Source: Ovis canadensis
Lineage: Eukaryota; Chordata; Mammalia; Artiodactyla; Bovidae
DNA: 64,000 bases
Direction: 5' to 3'
Assembly (NCBI RefSeq): GCF_042477335.2
Contig: NC_091253.1
Coordinates: forward strand, 93,510,501-93,574,500
Position 1 is the stretch's first letter, and each line of letters starts with the position of its first letter. The translations under genes and the position numbers were made by a program. The notes under the pieces are model-generated. The model worked only from the letters and a program-made list of their open reading frames with translations, was not told the DNA's origin and made no database searches. Positions 1 through 10,833 of the stretch are shown in pieces.

Positions 1-620
1 CCCTCAAAGATGTGGAGGATAGCTACCTACGTTTTAAGTGTAAGGAGCACATGGTGACTTTCTTCCAAAGAGGGAAAAAGGGGTAACTTTACAGAGGAGA
101 AACACGATGAACACCGTCTCAGCCCGGTGATTAAGGTTGATATCGACAGTGGTAAGTCACATTATTGGTACGTGTTCTTTATGTGGTGTACCTTACCCTG
201 TGGGCTTCCTCCTCAAAACCTGTAACCCCAGTGTAATCATGAGAAACCCATCGGATAAATCCCAGTTCAGGGACACTTTGCAACATATGTGACCAGTGTT
301 CCTAAAACTTGTCAAGGTCACCCAAAATAAGGAAAGTCTGAGAAACTGGCACAGCCCAGAGGACCTTAAGGAGACATGACAACTAAATGTAATGTGGTCT
401 AGTGGATAGGGTGGGTCCTAGAACAGGGAATGGATGTTAGGTAAAAACCAAGGAAATATGAATAAGGCATGGAAAAAAGTAAAGCAAAACTCTGACTTTT
501 AGGGAAAAAAAAAAGGTATGTATTTGTTATTGGAAGTGCCATCCAAACCTTAGAAGCATAGTAAAGAAAATAAATGCCAATGCTGTATGATAAAATGTTA
601 TGTTAATTTTAGGTGAACAT
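1..620 (+). repeat. Old L1 (L1M-type) 3' end
   Basis: The stretch resembles the 3' UTR of mammalian L1M elements in sense orientation. It contains the typical run of 'aggaaagtctgagaaactg', 'aaggagacatgacaactaaa' and a near-match of 'ggacattaggtaaaaac' before an A-rich end near 505-515. The call is by recalled consensus resemblance only. The element runs off the left edge of the window. Confidence 0.55.
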
Positions 621-659
621 TTTTCTAGATTGATCTGTCTATAGAGGTAGAGCATATAT

Positions 660-723
660 ATGTTTATATACACACACACATATGTACACTCAGACACACA
701 CACACACATACATACACACAAAT
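660..723. repeat. (CA)n-rich microsatellite
   Basis: Imperfect CA repeats with TATA and CATA interruptions. Short open frames on both strands here are artefacts of the simple repeat. Confidence 0.9.
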
Positions 724-870
724 ATAGTAGGCATGCAGACAAGCAATCTTACAAAAGCAGGATCTTTGTATGTGTTTTAAAATTTTATTTTAGGCACAAT
801 TTGATTCTTTTACATTATGAAGTATATCAAACATACATAAAATAATTAAACTGACCCCTTCTGCATATTT

Positions 871-1175
871 AGGGCTTCCCTGGTAGCTCAGTTGGTAAAG
901 AATCTGCCTGTAATGCAGGAGACCCTGGTTTGATTCCTGGGTCAGGAAGATCCCCTGGAGAAGGGAAAGGCTGCCCACTCTAGTGTTCTTGGCTTTCCCT
1001 GGTGGCTCAGATGGTAAAGAATCCACCTGCAATGTGGGAGACTTGGGTTCGATCCCTGGAGGAGGGCGTGACAACCCATTTCAGTATTCTTGCCTGGAAA
1101 ATCCCATGGACAGAGAAGCCTGTCTGGCCATGGGGTCATAAAGAGCCGGACACGACTGAAGCAACTTAGCATGCG
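871..1175 (+). repeat. Bov-tA SINE, two tRNA-like units
   Basis: There are two successive tRNA-derived heads ('gcttccctggtagctcag' near 874 and 'ctttccctggtggctcag' near 993), each with B-box-like 'ggttcgatccctgg' or a diverged form. They are followed by the Bov tail ending in 'cggacacgactgaag'. The left unit is cut short and joined to a complete right unit. It sits at the left edge of an antisense L1. Confidence 0.9.
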
Positions 1176-1838
1176 GATTTGTACAACTATTACCACAATC
1201 AATTTTAGAACATTTTTATCATCCCCCAAAGAAGTTTCACACACATTAGCTTTCACTCTCTATTTCTCCTCAATCCTCTCAGTCCCAGGCAACCAACAAT
1301 CTACTTTCAGGCTCTATAGATTTACTTCTTTGGAACATGCCACATAAATGAAATCATACAGTATGTTGTCTTGTGACTGACCTTTTTCACTTAGGATACT
1401 GTTTTCAAGTATCATCTTATGATATATATTAGATATATATAAGATATGTATCATCTTATGTATTAGAACTTTTTTTTTTTACTGCTGATTAATATTCCAT
1501 CCTATGGATATACCAACTTGAATTATCCCTTCATTTGTTATAGACGTTGGTTATTTTCACTTTTTGGCTATTACAAATAATGCTGCTATGAATGCTTGTA
1601 TACAAGTTTTTGTGTGGGCTCATGTTTCCATTTCTCTTGGGTATATACCTAGGAGTGGAATTACTGGATCATTTGATAGTACTGTGTTTAACATTTTAGG
1701 GAATTTCCAAGCAGTTTTGAAAAATGGCTGCACCATTTTATTGATACATTCTCACTAGCAGTGTGTGAGAGTTCCAGTTTCTCTACATCCTCACCAACAC
1801 TTGTTATTATCTGACTTTATTGATTTTAGCTTGTTCTA

Positions 1839-1999
1839 GTGCTTTCACTTTTCACTTTCATGCATTGGAGAAGGAAATGGCAGCCACTACAGTGCTCTTG
1901 CTTGGAGAATCCCAGGGATGGAGGAGCCTGATGGGTTTCCGTTTATGGGGTCGCACAGAGTTGGACATGACTGAAGTGACTTAGCAGCAGTAGCAGCAG
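1839..1999 (+). repeat. Bov-A2 SINE, partial
   Basis: Begins with the 'ttcacttttcactttcatgc' linker of Bov-A2, continues through the 'ggagaaggaaatggca' unit and ends in 'cttagcagcagtagcagcag'. It lies within L1 sequence. The short flanking match 'agtg' is too weak to call a target duplication with confidence. Confidence 0.85.
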
Positions 2000-2059
2000 T
2001 GAGTATGACGTGATATCTCATGATGGTTTTGATTTTCATATTCCTAATGGCTAGTAATG

Positions 2060-2327
2060 GAGAAGGCAATGGCATCCCACTCCAGTACTCCTGCATGGAA
2101 AATCCCATGGATGGAGGAGCCTGGTGGGCTACAGTCCATGGGGTCGCACAGAGTCGGACACTACTGAGCGACTTCACTTTCACTTTTCACTTTCATGTAC
2201 TGGAGAAGGAAATGGCAACCCACTCCAGTGTTCTTGCCTGGAGAATCCCAGGGATGGGGGAGCCTGGTGGGCTGCCGTCTGTGGGGTCACATAGAGTAGG
2301 ACACGACTGAAGCGACTTAGCAGCAGC
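2060..2327 (+). repeat. Bov-A2 SINE with 14-bp target duplication
   Basis: Dimeric Bov-A2: two 'ggagaaggcaatggca'-type units joined by the 'tttcacttttcactttcatg' linker, ending in 'cttagcagcagc'. It is flanked by a perfect 14-bp duplication AATGGCTAGTAATG (2,046-2,059 and 2,328-2,341), which shows LINE-driven insertion into the surrounding L1. Confidence 0.95.
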
Positions 2328-2939
2328 AATGGCTAGTAATGTTGAATGTCTTTTCATGTTCTTATTGGTCATTTGTATATCTTCTGTGGAGAAGGAATTA
2401 TTTAGCTCTTTTGTCTATTTTTAAAATGGGTTATTTGTCCCTTTTATTACTAAATTACAATATCTAATTGTAAGTCCCTGATCAGACATATGGATTTGCA
2501 AACATTTTCTCCTAATATATGGATTGTCTTTTTCACTTGTTTGATAGTATTTTTTGAAGCGCAAAAGATTTTAATTTTGATGAAGTTCAGTTTGTCTAAT
2601 TTTTCTTTTGTTTCTAGTGCTTTTGGTGCAAAGCTTTCTAAGGTCATGAAGAATCACTCCTATATTTTCTTCTAAGAGTTTTAAAGTTTGGGCACTTACA
2701 GTTATTGATGGTCTGATTTGAGCTAAATTTTGTGTACAGTGTGAGGAAGGGTCAAATTTCATTCCATTTTCATGTGATTATTCAGTTGTTCCAGAACATT
2801 CATAGAAGAGATTATTTTTTTCCTCCCTGAATTGTCTTGGTACCCTTGTTGAAAATAATTGCTTGTTAATGTAAGGGTTAATTTCTGGATCTTAACTTCC
2901 TGCCATTGACTTATATGTTGATCCTTATGCCAGTACTAT

Positions 2940-3156
2940 GTGTGCTAAGTCTCTTCAGTCTTATCCGATCTTTGCAACCCTATGGACTGTAGCCTGCCAG
3001 ACTCCTGTGTCCGTGGGATTCTCTAGGCAGGAATACTGGAGTGGGTTGCCATGCCCTCCTCCAGGGGATCTTCCCAACCTAGAGACTAAAACCATGTCTC
3101 TTATGTCTCCTGCATTGGCAGGTGGGTTCTTTACCACTAGCGCCATCTGGGAAGTT
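2940..3156 (-). repeat. Bov-tA SINE, antisense
   Basis: Reverse-oriented Bov-tA. It starts with the tail complement ('gctaagtctcttcagtc'), then 'actggagtgggttgccatg' and the tRNA-like B-box complement near 3,080, and ends with 'agcgccatctgggaag'. It is inserted in the antisense L1, which resumes at once afterwards. Confidence 0.9.
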
Positions 3157-3199
3157 AGCACTATACTGTCTTGTATTTTAGAAATTGGGGGAAAGAGAA

Positions 3200-3640
3200 G
3201 ATATTTTTAAAGTCATTGTTTTAAACTATTAACTTTATTAAATTTAATAACAGAGAAAAAGAAATAAAATAAAATATAAGAATTCTTGAAATTTAGAAAA
3301 TATGCCTCTTGCATAAGATGTTAATTCTTAAAATAGCTAAGATTTAAGTCATTAAGAATGGAAATTTTTATATTTTGAAAACATGTAGTTATATTTCAGA
3401 TTCTATGACTAACTCTGCTTTAAAAAATAAGCAAATTAGCATCTTCATAATTCCTATCACTTCCCTTTTCTCACATTTTATTTTTACTAATAATATTTTT
3501 ATATCATGTTATTAATGTTACTAGCAATATATTTGAAACTATAACCCATACAGTGGTATAGTCTCGGTTATACATTTACATCTACTCAATACTCCCTACC
3601 AGTCCATGTTATCTAGATTGTTGACTATAGGTTCAAAGTT
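3200..3640. other. AT-rich spacer, nothing recognised
   Basis: Strongly AT-rich stretch between two antisense L1 fragments. I see no open frame, no clear repeat family and no structured motif. It may be worn L1 sequence. Confidence 0.5.
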
Positions 3641-4076
3641 GGGTGTAATATTTTCTTTCTTTATTGAGTTATGGTTGATGTATTCTATTGTATAAGTTGT
3701 AGGTGTATAATATAGTGGCTTACAATTTATAAAGGTTATACTCCATTTATAGTTATTATAAAATATTGGCTACATTCCTTGTATTGTACAATCTATCCTT
3801 GTAGCTTATGTATAATACTCTGTATTTCTTAATCACCAAATCCTGTATTGCCCCTCTCCCCAATGCTATTGAAAAGCTTGTTCTCTATATCTGTGAGTTT
3901 GTTCCTTTTTGTTATAATTACTAGTTTGTTATATTTTTTGTATTCTACATATAAGTGATATCATACAATATTTGTCTCTGTCTGATTTATTTCATTTAGC
4001 ATAATAACTTTCAAGTTCATCCATGTTGTTACAAATGGAAATATTTTAATTTTTAATGGCTGCATGGTATTCTATT

Positions 4077-4130
4077 GTGTGTGTGTATATGTGTGTGTGT
4101 GTGCATATATATATATATATATATATACCT
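4077..4130. repeat. (TG)n(TA)n microsatellite
   Basis: TG-rich run followed by about ten uninterrupted TA units, inside the L1 3' region. Likely length-polymorphic. Confidence 0.95.
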
Positions 4131-4214
4131 CACATCTTTATTCATTCATCTGTTGATGGAAACTTAGATTGCTTTCATACATTGGCAGTTATAAATACTA
4201 CTGCTATGAACATT

Positions 4215-4710
4215 AAAAAACAGAGACATGACTTTGCTGACAAAGATCTGTCTAGTCAAAGCTATAGTTTTTCCAATAGTCATGTATGGATGTGAGAGTT
4301 GGACCATAAAGAAGGCTGAGGGCTGCAGAACTGATGCTTTTGAACCGTGGTGCTGGAGAAGACTCTTGAGAGTCCCTTGGACAGCAAGGAGATCTAACCA
4401 ATCAATACTAAAGAAAATCAGCCCTGAGTATTCATTGGAAGATGTAATCCTAAAGCTGAAGCTCCAATACTTTGGCCACCTGGTGTGAAGAGATGACTTG
4501 TTGGAAAAGACCCTGATGCTGGGAAAGATTGAGGGCAGGAGGAGAAGGGGTGACAGAGGATGAGATGGTTGGATGCCATCCCTGACTCAATATGCATTTG
4601 TTTGAGCAAACTCTGAGAGATAGTGAAGGACAGGGAAGCCTGGCGTGCTGTAGTCCATGGGGTCACAAAGAGGCAGACACAACTTAGCAACTGAACAACA
4701 ACAAAAACAG
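4215..4710 (+). repeat. BovB LINE 3' fragment with target duplication
   Basis: 5'-truncated BovB, sense strand: the end of the RT ORF ('catgtatggatgtgagagtt', 4,282) and the 3' UTR ('ggggtcacaaagaggcagac', 4,660), with a 'caacaacaaaaac' tail. It is flanked by the 8-bp duplication TGAACATT (4,207-4,214 and 4,711-4,718), so its ends are exact. Confidence 0.93.
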
Positions 4711-5624
4711 TGAACATTGGAGTAAGTGTACCTTTTGATTTAGTGTTTTTGTTATGTATATATGCCCAACAGTGGAATTGCCAGGTCATATGACAGCTCT
4801 ATTCTTAGTTTTTTTGAGAAATCTCCATACTGTTTTCCAATGTGGCTGTACTAATTTATATTCTCACTAACAGTGAACAAGGCTTCCCTTTTCTCCACAT
4901 TCTCACCAGTGTTTGTCATTTGTGTTCTTTTCGATTATAAGCCGTTCTGACAAGTATGAAGTAAAATCTTTTTGTGGTTTTGATTTGCATTTCCCTGATG
5001 ATAGCAATGTTGAGCATCTTTTCAGTGCAGTGCCTGTTGGTTACCTGTGTTTTCTTTCTGGAAAAATGTCTATTCAATTCTGCCCATTTTAAAAATGGGT
5101 TGTTTTGTTTTTTTGATGTTAAGTTGTATGAACTGTTTATATATGCTAGATATTAATTCTTACTGGTCATATCACTTGCAAATATCTTCTCTCATTGAGT
5201 AGATTTTCTTTTTGTTTTGTCAGTGTTTTCTTTGCTGTGTAAAACTTTTAAGTTCAATTAGGTCTCGTTTGTTTATTTTTGCTCTCGTTTCCTTTGCTTT
5301 AGGAGACAAATCGAAAAAAGAAAATAAAAGAAAAAGAAAAACTACTATGCTGAAGTTATGCCAAAGTGTTCTGCTTATGTTTTTTCCCTCTAGGAGTTTT
5401 ATAGTATCTGATCTTACATTTAGATCTTTAATTAATTTTAGTTTATTTTTGTTTATGGCATTAGAGAATGTTCTAATTTCATTCTTTTACATGTAGCTGT
5501 CCAGTTTCCCCAGCACCACTTATTGAAGAGAGTGTCTTTTCTCCTTTGTATATTCTTGCCTCCTTTTTCATACATTAATTGACCATGAGAGTGTTGGATA
5601 ATGTCTGGGCTCTCTATTCTTTTT

Positions 5625-5950
5625 TTATATTTAATCTTATTCATTTATTTTAATTTTGGCTGTGCTGGGTTTTGTTGCTGTGTAGGCTTTCTGCAATGAA
5701 TGGAGGTTCCTCTTTGTTGCAATGTGCAGGCTTCTCATTGTGGTGGCTTCTCTTGTTCTGAGCATGGGCTCTAGGGGGCACAGGCTTCAGTAGTTGCAGC
5801 ATGTGGGCTTAATAGTTGCAGCTCCTGGGCTCTGGAGTACAGGCTCAATAATTGTGGCACACAGGCTTAGTTACTCCATGGCATGTGGGATCTTCCCAGA
5901 TCAGGGATCGAAACTGTGTCTCCTGCACCGGCAGGTAGATTCTTTATCTC
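5625..5950 (-). repeat. CHR-type tRNA SINE, antisense
   Basis: Reverse-oriented artiodactyl tRNA-Glu-type SINE. It shows the 'ttggctgtgctggg' start, repeated 'cagtagttg/aatagttg' units, and the B-box complement 'gggatcgaaactgtgtctcc' near 5,903. It splits the L1 'ctctattct...gttctattgatct' sequence. Confidence 0.85.
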
Positions 5951-6314
5951 TGGACTATTATGTTCTATTGATCTATATGTCTGTTTTTGTGCCAGTACCG
6001 TACTGTTTTAATTACTGTAGCTTTGTAGAATAGCTTGAAGTCAGGGAGCATAATTTCTACAGCCCTGTTCTTCTTTCTTCAAATTGTTTCGGCTACCAGG
6101 AGTCTTGTTTTGACTACCAGTGGTCTTGTTTTTCCATACAAATTTTAAAATTATTTATTCTATTTCTGTGAAAAATGCCATTGGTATTTTGATAGGGATG
6201 GCATTGAATTTGTTGATTGCCTAGGGCATTATGCTCATTTTAGCCATATTAAGTCTTCCAATCCATGATAATGATAATATCTTTCCATGTTTCTGTGTCA
6301 TCTTCAGTTTCTTT

Positions 6315-6440
6315 CATTGGTGTCTGTTTTTTGGCTGTGCTTCATGGCATGCAAGATGTCAGTTCTCTGACCAGGAATCAAACCTGTGCTCCCTGCCCAG
6401 GAAGTGTGAAATCTTAACCACTGGACCACCAGGGAATTCA
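6315..6440 (-). repeat. CHR-type SINE, short antisense copy
   Basis: A 'ttggctgtgcttcatgg' start and a 'ccaggaatcaaacctgtg' B-box complement, ending in 'ccactggaccaccagggaat'. The central repeated units of the family are missing. Inserted in antisense L1. Confidence 0.8.
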
Positions 6441-6945
6441 CAATCAATGTCTTATAGTTTTCGATGTACAGGTCTTTTACCCCCTTAAGTAGGTTTGTTC
6501 ATAGGTTTTTTATTCTTTATGATGTGATGGTTCTTTAATAGGATTGTTCCTTAATTTCTCTTTCTGATAATTTGTTGTTAGTTCATAGAAGTGCAACATA
6601 TTTCTATATATTAATTTTGTATCTTGATGCTTTAATGAATTCATTGATGAGCTCTAGTACTTTTCTGGTGGTGTCTTTAGAATTTTCTATGTATAATATC
6701 ATGTCATCTGTAAACAGGTACAGTTTTTACTTCTTCCTTTCCAATTTGAGCTCCTTGTATTTCTTTTTCTTTTCTGTTTTCTGTAGCTAGAACTTCCAAA
6801 ACTATGTTGAAGAGAAGTGGTGAGAATTGGCCTTCTTATCTTGCTCCTGATCTTAGAGAAGATATTTTCAGCTTTTCACCATGAGTATGATGTTAGATAT
6901 GGGTTTATCATATATGGTCTTTATTTGAGGTATGTTCCCTGTGGG

Positions 6946-7165
6946 CTCTCTGGTGGCTCAGCAGCAAAGATTCTGCCTGCCAATGCAGGAGACATGGGTT
7001 TGATTCTCGGGTTGGGAAGATTCCCTGGAGAAGGAAATGACAACCCACTTCATTATTTTTGCTGGGAAATCCCATGGACAAAGAAGCCTGGTGGGCTACC
7101 CTTCATGGGGTCACAAAGAATCAGATGTGACTTAGCAACTAAACAATAATAACAACATCATCAAC
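6946..7165 (+). repeat. Bov-tA SINE
   Basis: tRNA-like head 'ctctctggtggctcagcagc', B-box-like 'gggtttgattctcgg', body 'cccatggacaaagaagcctg', and a tail ending in AAC/ATC repeats ('aataataacaacatc'). Inserted in antisense L1. Confidence 0.9.
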
Positions 7166-7788
7166 AACAACATTCTCTCTATGTCCTCTCTCTGGACGTT
7201 TTTTAAAAAATCATAAATGATGGAGTTGAACTTTACCAAAAGCCCTTTCTGCATCTGTTGATATGGTCATATATATGCATATCTATATGTCTTCTTTTGA
7301 AAAAGTGTACTCAGGTATTCTCATTTAAAAAAAATTGGAATTGCTTTACAATATTTTGTTAGTTTCTGCTGTACAACAGCACAAATCAGCCATAGGTATA
7401 CATATATCCTCTCCTTTTTGAGCCTCCCTCCACCCCTCTAGGTCACCAGAGAGCAGCAAGTTGAGCTGCCTGTGCTATACAGCAGCTTCCTGCTACCTGT
7501 CTACTTTACACATGGTAGTGTGTATATGTTAATGCTCTCGATTTGTCCCACCCTCTTCTTCCCCCTCTGTGTCCACAAGTCCATTCTCTACATCTGTACT
7601 TCTGTTCTTGCCCTACAAATAGGCTCATTAGTACCAGTTTTCTAGATTCCATATATGTGCTTTAATATATGATATTTGTTTTTCTCTTTCTGACTTACTC
7701 CACTCTGTATGACAGGCTCTAGGTTCATCCACATCACTACACTGATTCAATTTCATGCCTTTTTTATGGCTGAGTAATATTCCATTGT

Positions 7789-7943
7789 CAGAGAAGGCAA
7801 TGGCACCCCACTCCAGTACTCTTGCCTGGAAAATCCCATGGACAGAGGAGTGTTCTTGCCTGAAGAATCCCAGGGACAGGGGAGCCTGATGGGCTGCTGT
7901 CTATGGGGTCTCACAGAGTCGGACACGACTGAAGTGACTTAGC
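7789..7943 (+). repeat. Bov-A2-type SINE, collapsed, 13-bp target duplication
   Basis: A dimeric SINE in which the middle is lost: 'cccatggacagaggag' runs straight into 'tgttcttgcctgaagaatc'. It ends 'gacacgactgaagtgactta'. A perfect 13-bp duplication AATATTCCATTGT (7,776-7,788 and 7,944-7,956) flanks it. The deletion between the two similar halves looks like unequal copying or recombination between units. Confidence 0.92.
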
Positions 7944-10331
7944 AATATTCCATTGTGTATATATACCACATCTTTATCTATGCATCTGTCCGTAGACATC
8001 TAGGTTATTTACATGTCCTGGCTATTGTAAATAGTGCTGCAATGGACACTGGGGTACATGTATCTTTTTGAGTTATGGTTTTCTCAGGGTATATACCCAG
8101 TAGTGGGATTTCTGGGTTGTTTGGTAGTTTTACCTTTAGTTTTTTTAGGAACCTCCATATTGTTCTCCACAGTGGGTAAACCAATTTACAGTCCCATCAA
8201 CAGTGTAAGAGGGTACCCTTTTCTTCACACCCTCTCCAGCATTTACTGTCTGCACATGTTTTTTATGATGGCCATTCTGACTGGTGTGAGATGATACTTC
8301 ATTGTAATTTTTGTTTGCATTTCTCAAATAATTAGTGAAGTTGAGGATATTTGCATGTGCCTCATGGCCATATTTATTTAAGTCTTCTGCCCAGGTTTTG
8401 ATTGGATTGTTTGTTTTTTTGATATTGAGCTGCATGAGCTGTTTGTATATTTTGGAGATTAATCCTTTGTTGCTTTGTTTGCAGATATTTTCTCTCAGTT
8501 TGAGGGTTATCTTTTCTTCTTGTTTATAGTTTCCTTTGTTATGCAGGGGCTTTTAAGTTTAATGACATCCCATTTGTTTAGTTTTGTTTTAATTTTCATT
8601 ACTCTAGCAAGATCCAAAAAGATCCTGCTGTGGTTTATTTCAGTGTTTTTCCTATGTTTTACTCCAAGAGTTTTGTAATATCTGATCTTACATTTAGGTC
8701 TTTAATCCATTTTGAATTTATTTTTGTGTGTGATGTTAGGTAGTGTTCTAATTTCATTCTTTTACATGTACTGTCCAGTTTTCCTAGCACCTCTTATTGA
8801 AGAGATTGTCTTTTTTACACTGTATATTCTTGCTTCCTTTGTCACAGATTAGGTGACCATAGGTGCATGAATTCATCTCTGGGCTTGCTATCTTGTACCA
8901 TTGGTCTATATTTCTGTTTTTGTGTGAGAACCATACTGTCTTGTTTACTGTAGTTTTGTTTACTGTAGTTTACTGTAGTTTGAAGTTGAGGGCTTGCTCC
9001 TCCAGGTCGGTTTTCCTTTCTCAAGATTACTTTGGCTATTTGGAGTCTTTTGTGTTTCCATACAAATTGTAAAATTTTTAGTTCTGCTTCTGTGAAGAAT
9101 GTCATTGTAATTTGATAGAAATTGCATTGAATCTGTAGATTGCATTGGGTAGTATATTCATTTTCACTATATTCATTTTTCTAATCTAAGAACATGGTAT
9201 ATTTCTCCATTTGCCTATATCCTTTTTGTTTATTTCATCAGTGTTTTATAGTTTTCTGAGTACAGGTCCTATACTTCCTTAGGTAGGTTTATTCCTAGGT
9301 ATTTTATTCTTTTTGTTGCATTTATACATGGAATTATTTTCTTAATTTCTCTTTCTGCTTATTTCATTGTTAGTGTATAGGAATGCAAGACATTTCTGTC
9401 ATTAAATTTGTATCCGCCAACTTTGCCAAATTCATTGATTAGGTCTAGTAATTTTCTGGTGTCATCTTTAGGATTTTCTATGTGTAGCAACATGTCATCT
9501 GTAAACAGTGACAGTTTGACTTCTTTTCCAACTTGTATTTGTTTTGCTTTTTTTTCTTGCTGATTGCTGTACTGAGGACTTTCAAAACTATGTTGAATAA
9601 GAATGGTGAGTGTGAACATCCTTGTCTTGTTCCTGTTCTTAAGGCAAATGGTTTCAGTTTTCCATCATCGAGTATGATGTTTGATGTAAGTTTGTCATAT
9701 ATGATGTTTATTATGTTAAAGTAGGTTCCCTTGATGCCCATTTTCTGGAGAGTATCATAAATGGATATTGAATTTTGTCAAAAAGATTTTTCTGTATCTA
9801 TTGAGATGATCATACAGTTTTTATTCTTTATTTGTTAATATGGTGTATCACATTAATTGATTTGCATGTGTTGAAGAATCTTTGTATTCCTGAGATAAAC
9901 ATGACTTGATCATGGTGTGTGATCCTTTTAATGTGTTGTTAGATTCTGAATGCTAGTATTTTGTTGAGGATTTTTACATCTATATTCATCAGTGATATTT
10001 GTCTATGATTTTCTTTTTTTATGATGGCTTTGGTTTTGGTATCAGGGTGATGGTGACCTTATAGAAAGAATTTGAGAGTGTTCTAACCTCTGAAATTTTT
10101 TGAAAGAGTTTGAGAAGGATAGGTGTTAGTTCTCTAAATGTTTGATAGAATTAGTATGTGAGGTATATGGTCCTAGACTTTCGTTTGTTGGAAGATTTTT
10201 ATTCACAGTTTCAATTTCTTTACTTCTGATTGGTATGTTTATATTTTCCAGTTCTTCCTGGTTTGGTCTTGGAAGAATTTGTTCATATCTGAGAATCTGT
10301 TCATTACTTCCAGGTTGTTTCTCCTTGGTCA

Positions 10332-10833
10332 TTCAGTTCAGTTCAGTCGCTCAGTCATGTCTGACTCTTTGTGACCCCATGAATCGCAGCACGCTAGGCC
10401 TCCTTGTCCATCACCATCTCCCGGAGTTCACTCAGACTCACATCCATTGAGTCCGTGATGCTATCCAGCCATCTCATCCTTGGTCGTCCCCTTCTCCTTC
10501 TGCCTCCAATCCCTCCCAGCATCAGAGTCTTTTCCAATGAGTCAACTCTTTGCATGAGGTGGCCAAAGTACTGGAGTTTCAACTTTAGCATCAGTCCTTC
10601 CAAAGAAATCCCAGGGCTGATCTGCTTCAGAATGGACTGGTTGGATCTCCTTGCAGTCCAAGGGAGTCTCAAGAGCCTTCTCCAACACCACAGTTCAAAA
10701 GCATCAATTCTTTGGCGCTCAGCCTTCTTCACAGTCCAACTCTCACATCCATACATGAACACAGGAAAAACCATAGCCTTGACTAGACGGACCTTAGTCG
10801 GCAAAGTAATGTCTCTGCTTTTGAATATACTTT
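10332..10833 (-). mobile_element. BovB 3' part of a twin-primed copy
   Basis: Reverse-oriented BovB 3' end: the 'ttcagttcagttcag' tail at 10,334, the 3' UTR, then the end of the RT ORF. The minus strand 10,394-10,804 still encodes the C-terminal 'VMYGCESW'-type stretch, here FMYGCESW, over 136 codons. The element continues in the opposite direction at 10,834. Left target duplication TCCTTGGTCA is at 10,322-10,331. Confidence 0.93.

Larger units (their letters stand above)
1176..3190 (-). repeat. L1 fragment, antisense (3' UTR to ORF2)
   Basis: Reading the plus strand gives the reverse complement of an L1: 3' UTR-like sequence near 1,200-1,400, the 'gctgattaatattccat' block near 1,484, then ORF2 sequence to about 2,935. 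After a SINE it resumes for a few bases ('actatactgtcttg', 3,160). Two Bov-A2 SINEs and one Bov-tA SINE interrupt it. No frame is open for any useful length. Confidence 0.85.
3640..7322 (-). repeat. L1 element, antisense, heavily interrupted
   Basis: The 3' UTR lies at the left ('tttattgagttatggttgatg', 3,660) and ORF2 follows. An RT-motif remnant on the minus strand reads FTDD at 6,704-6,715 and resembles the FADD box of L1 reverse transcriptase. A BovB 3' fragment, two CHR-type SINEs and one Bov-tA are inserted in it. No long frame survives. Its right limit against the next L1 is set by the start of a new bovine-type L1 3' UTR near 7,323. Confidence 0.85.

Noticed and set aside
873..1060. 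tRNA genes from B-box-like sequences (here and in every Bov-tA copy)
   Set aside because: These are tRNA-derived SINE heads with SINE bodies and no cloverleaf ends.
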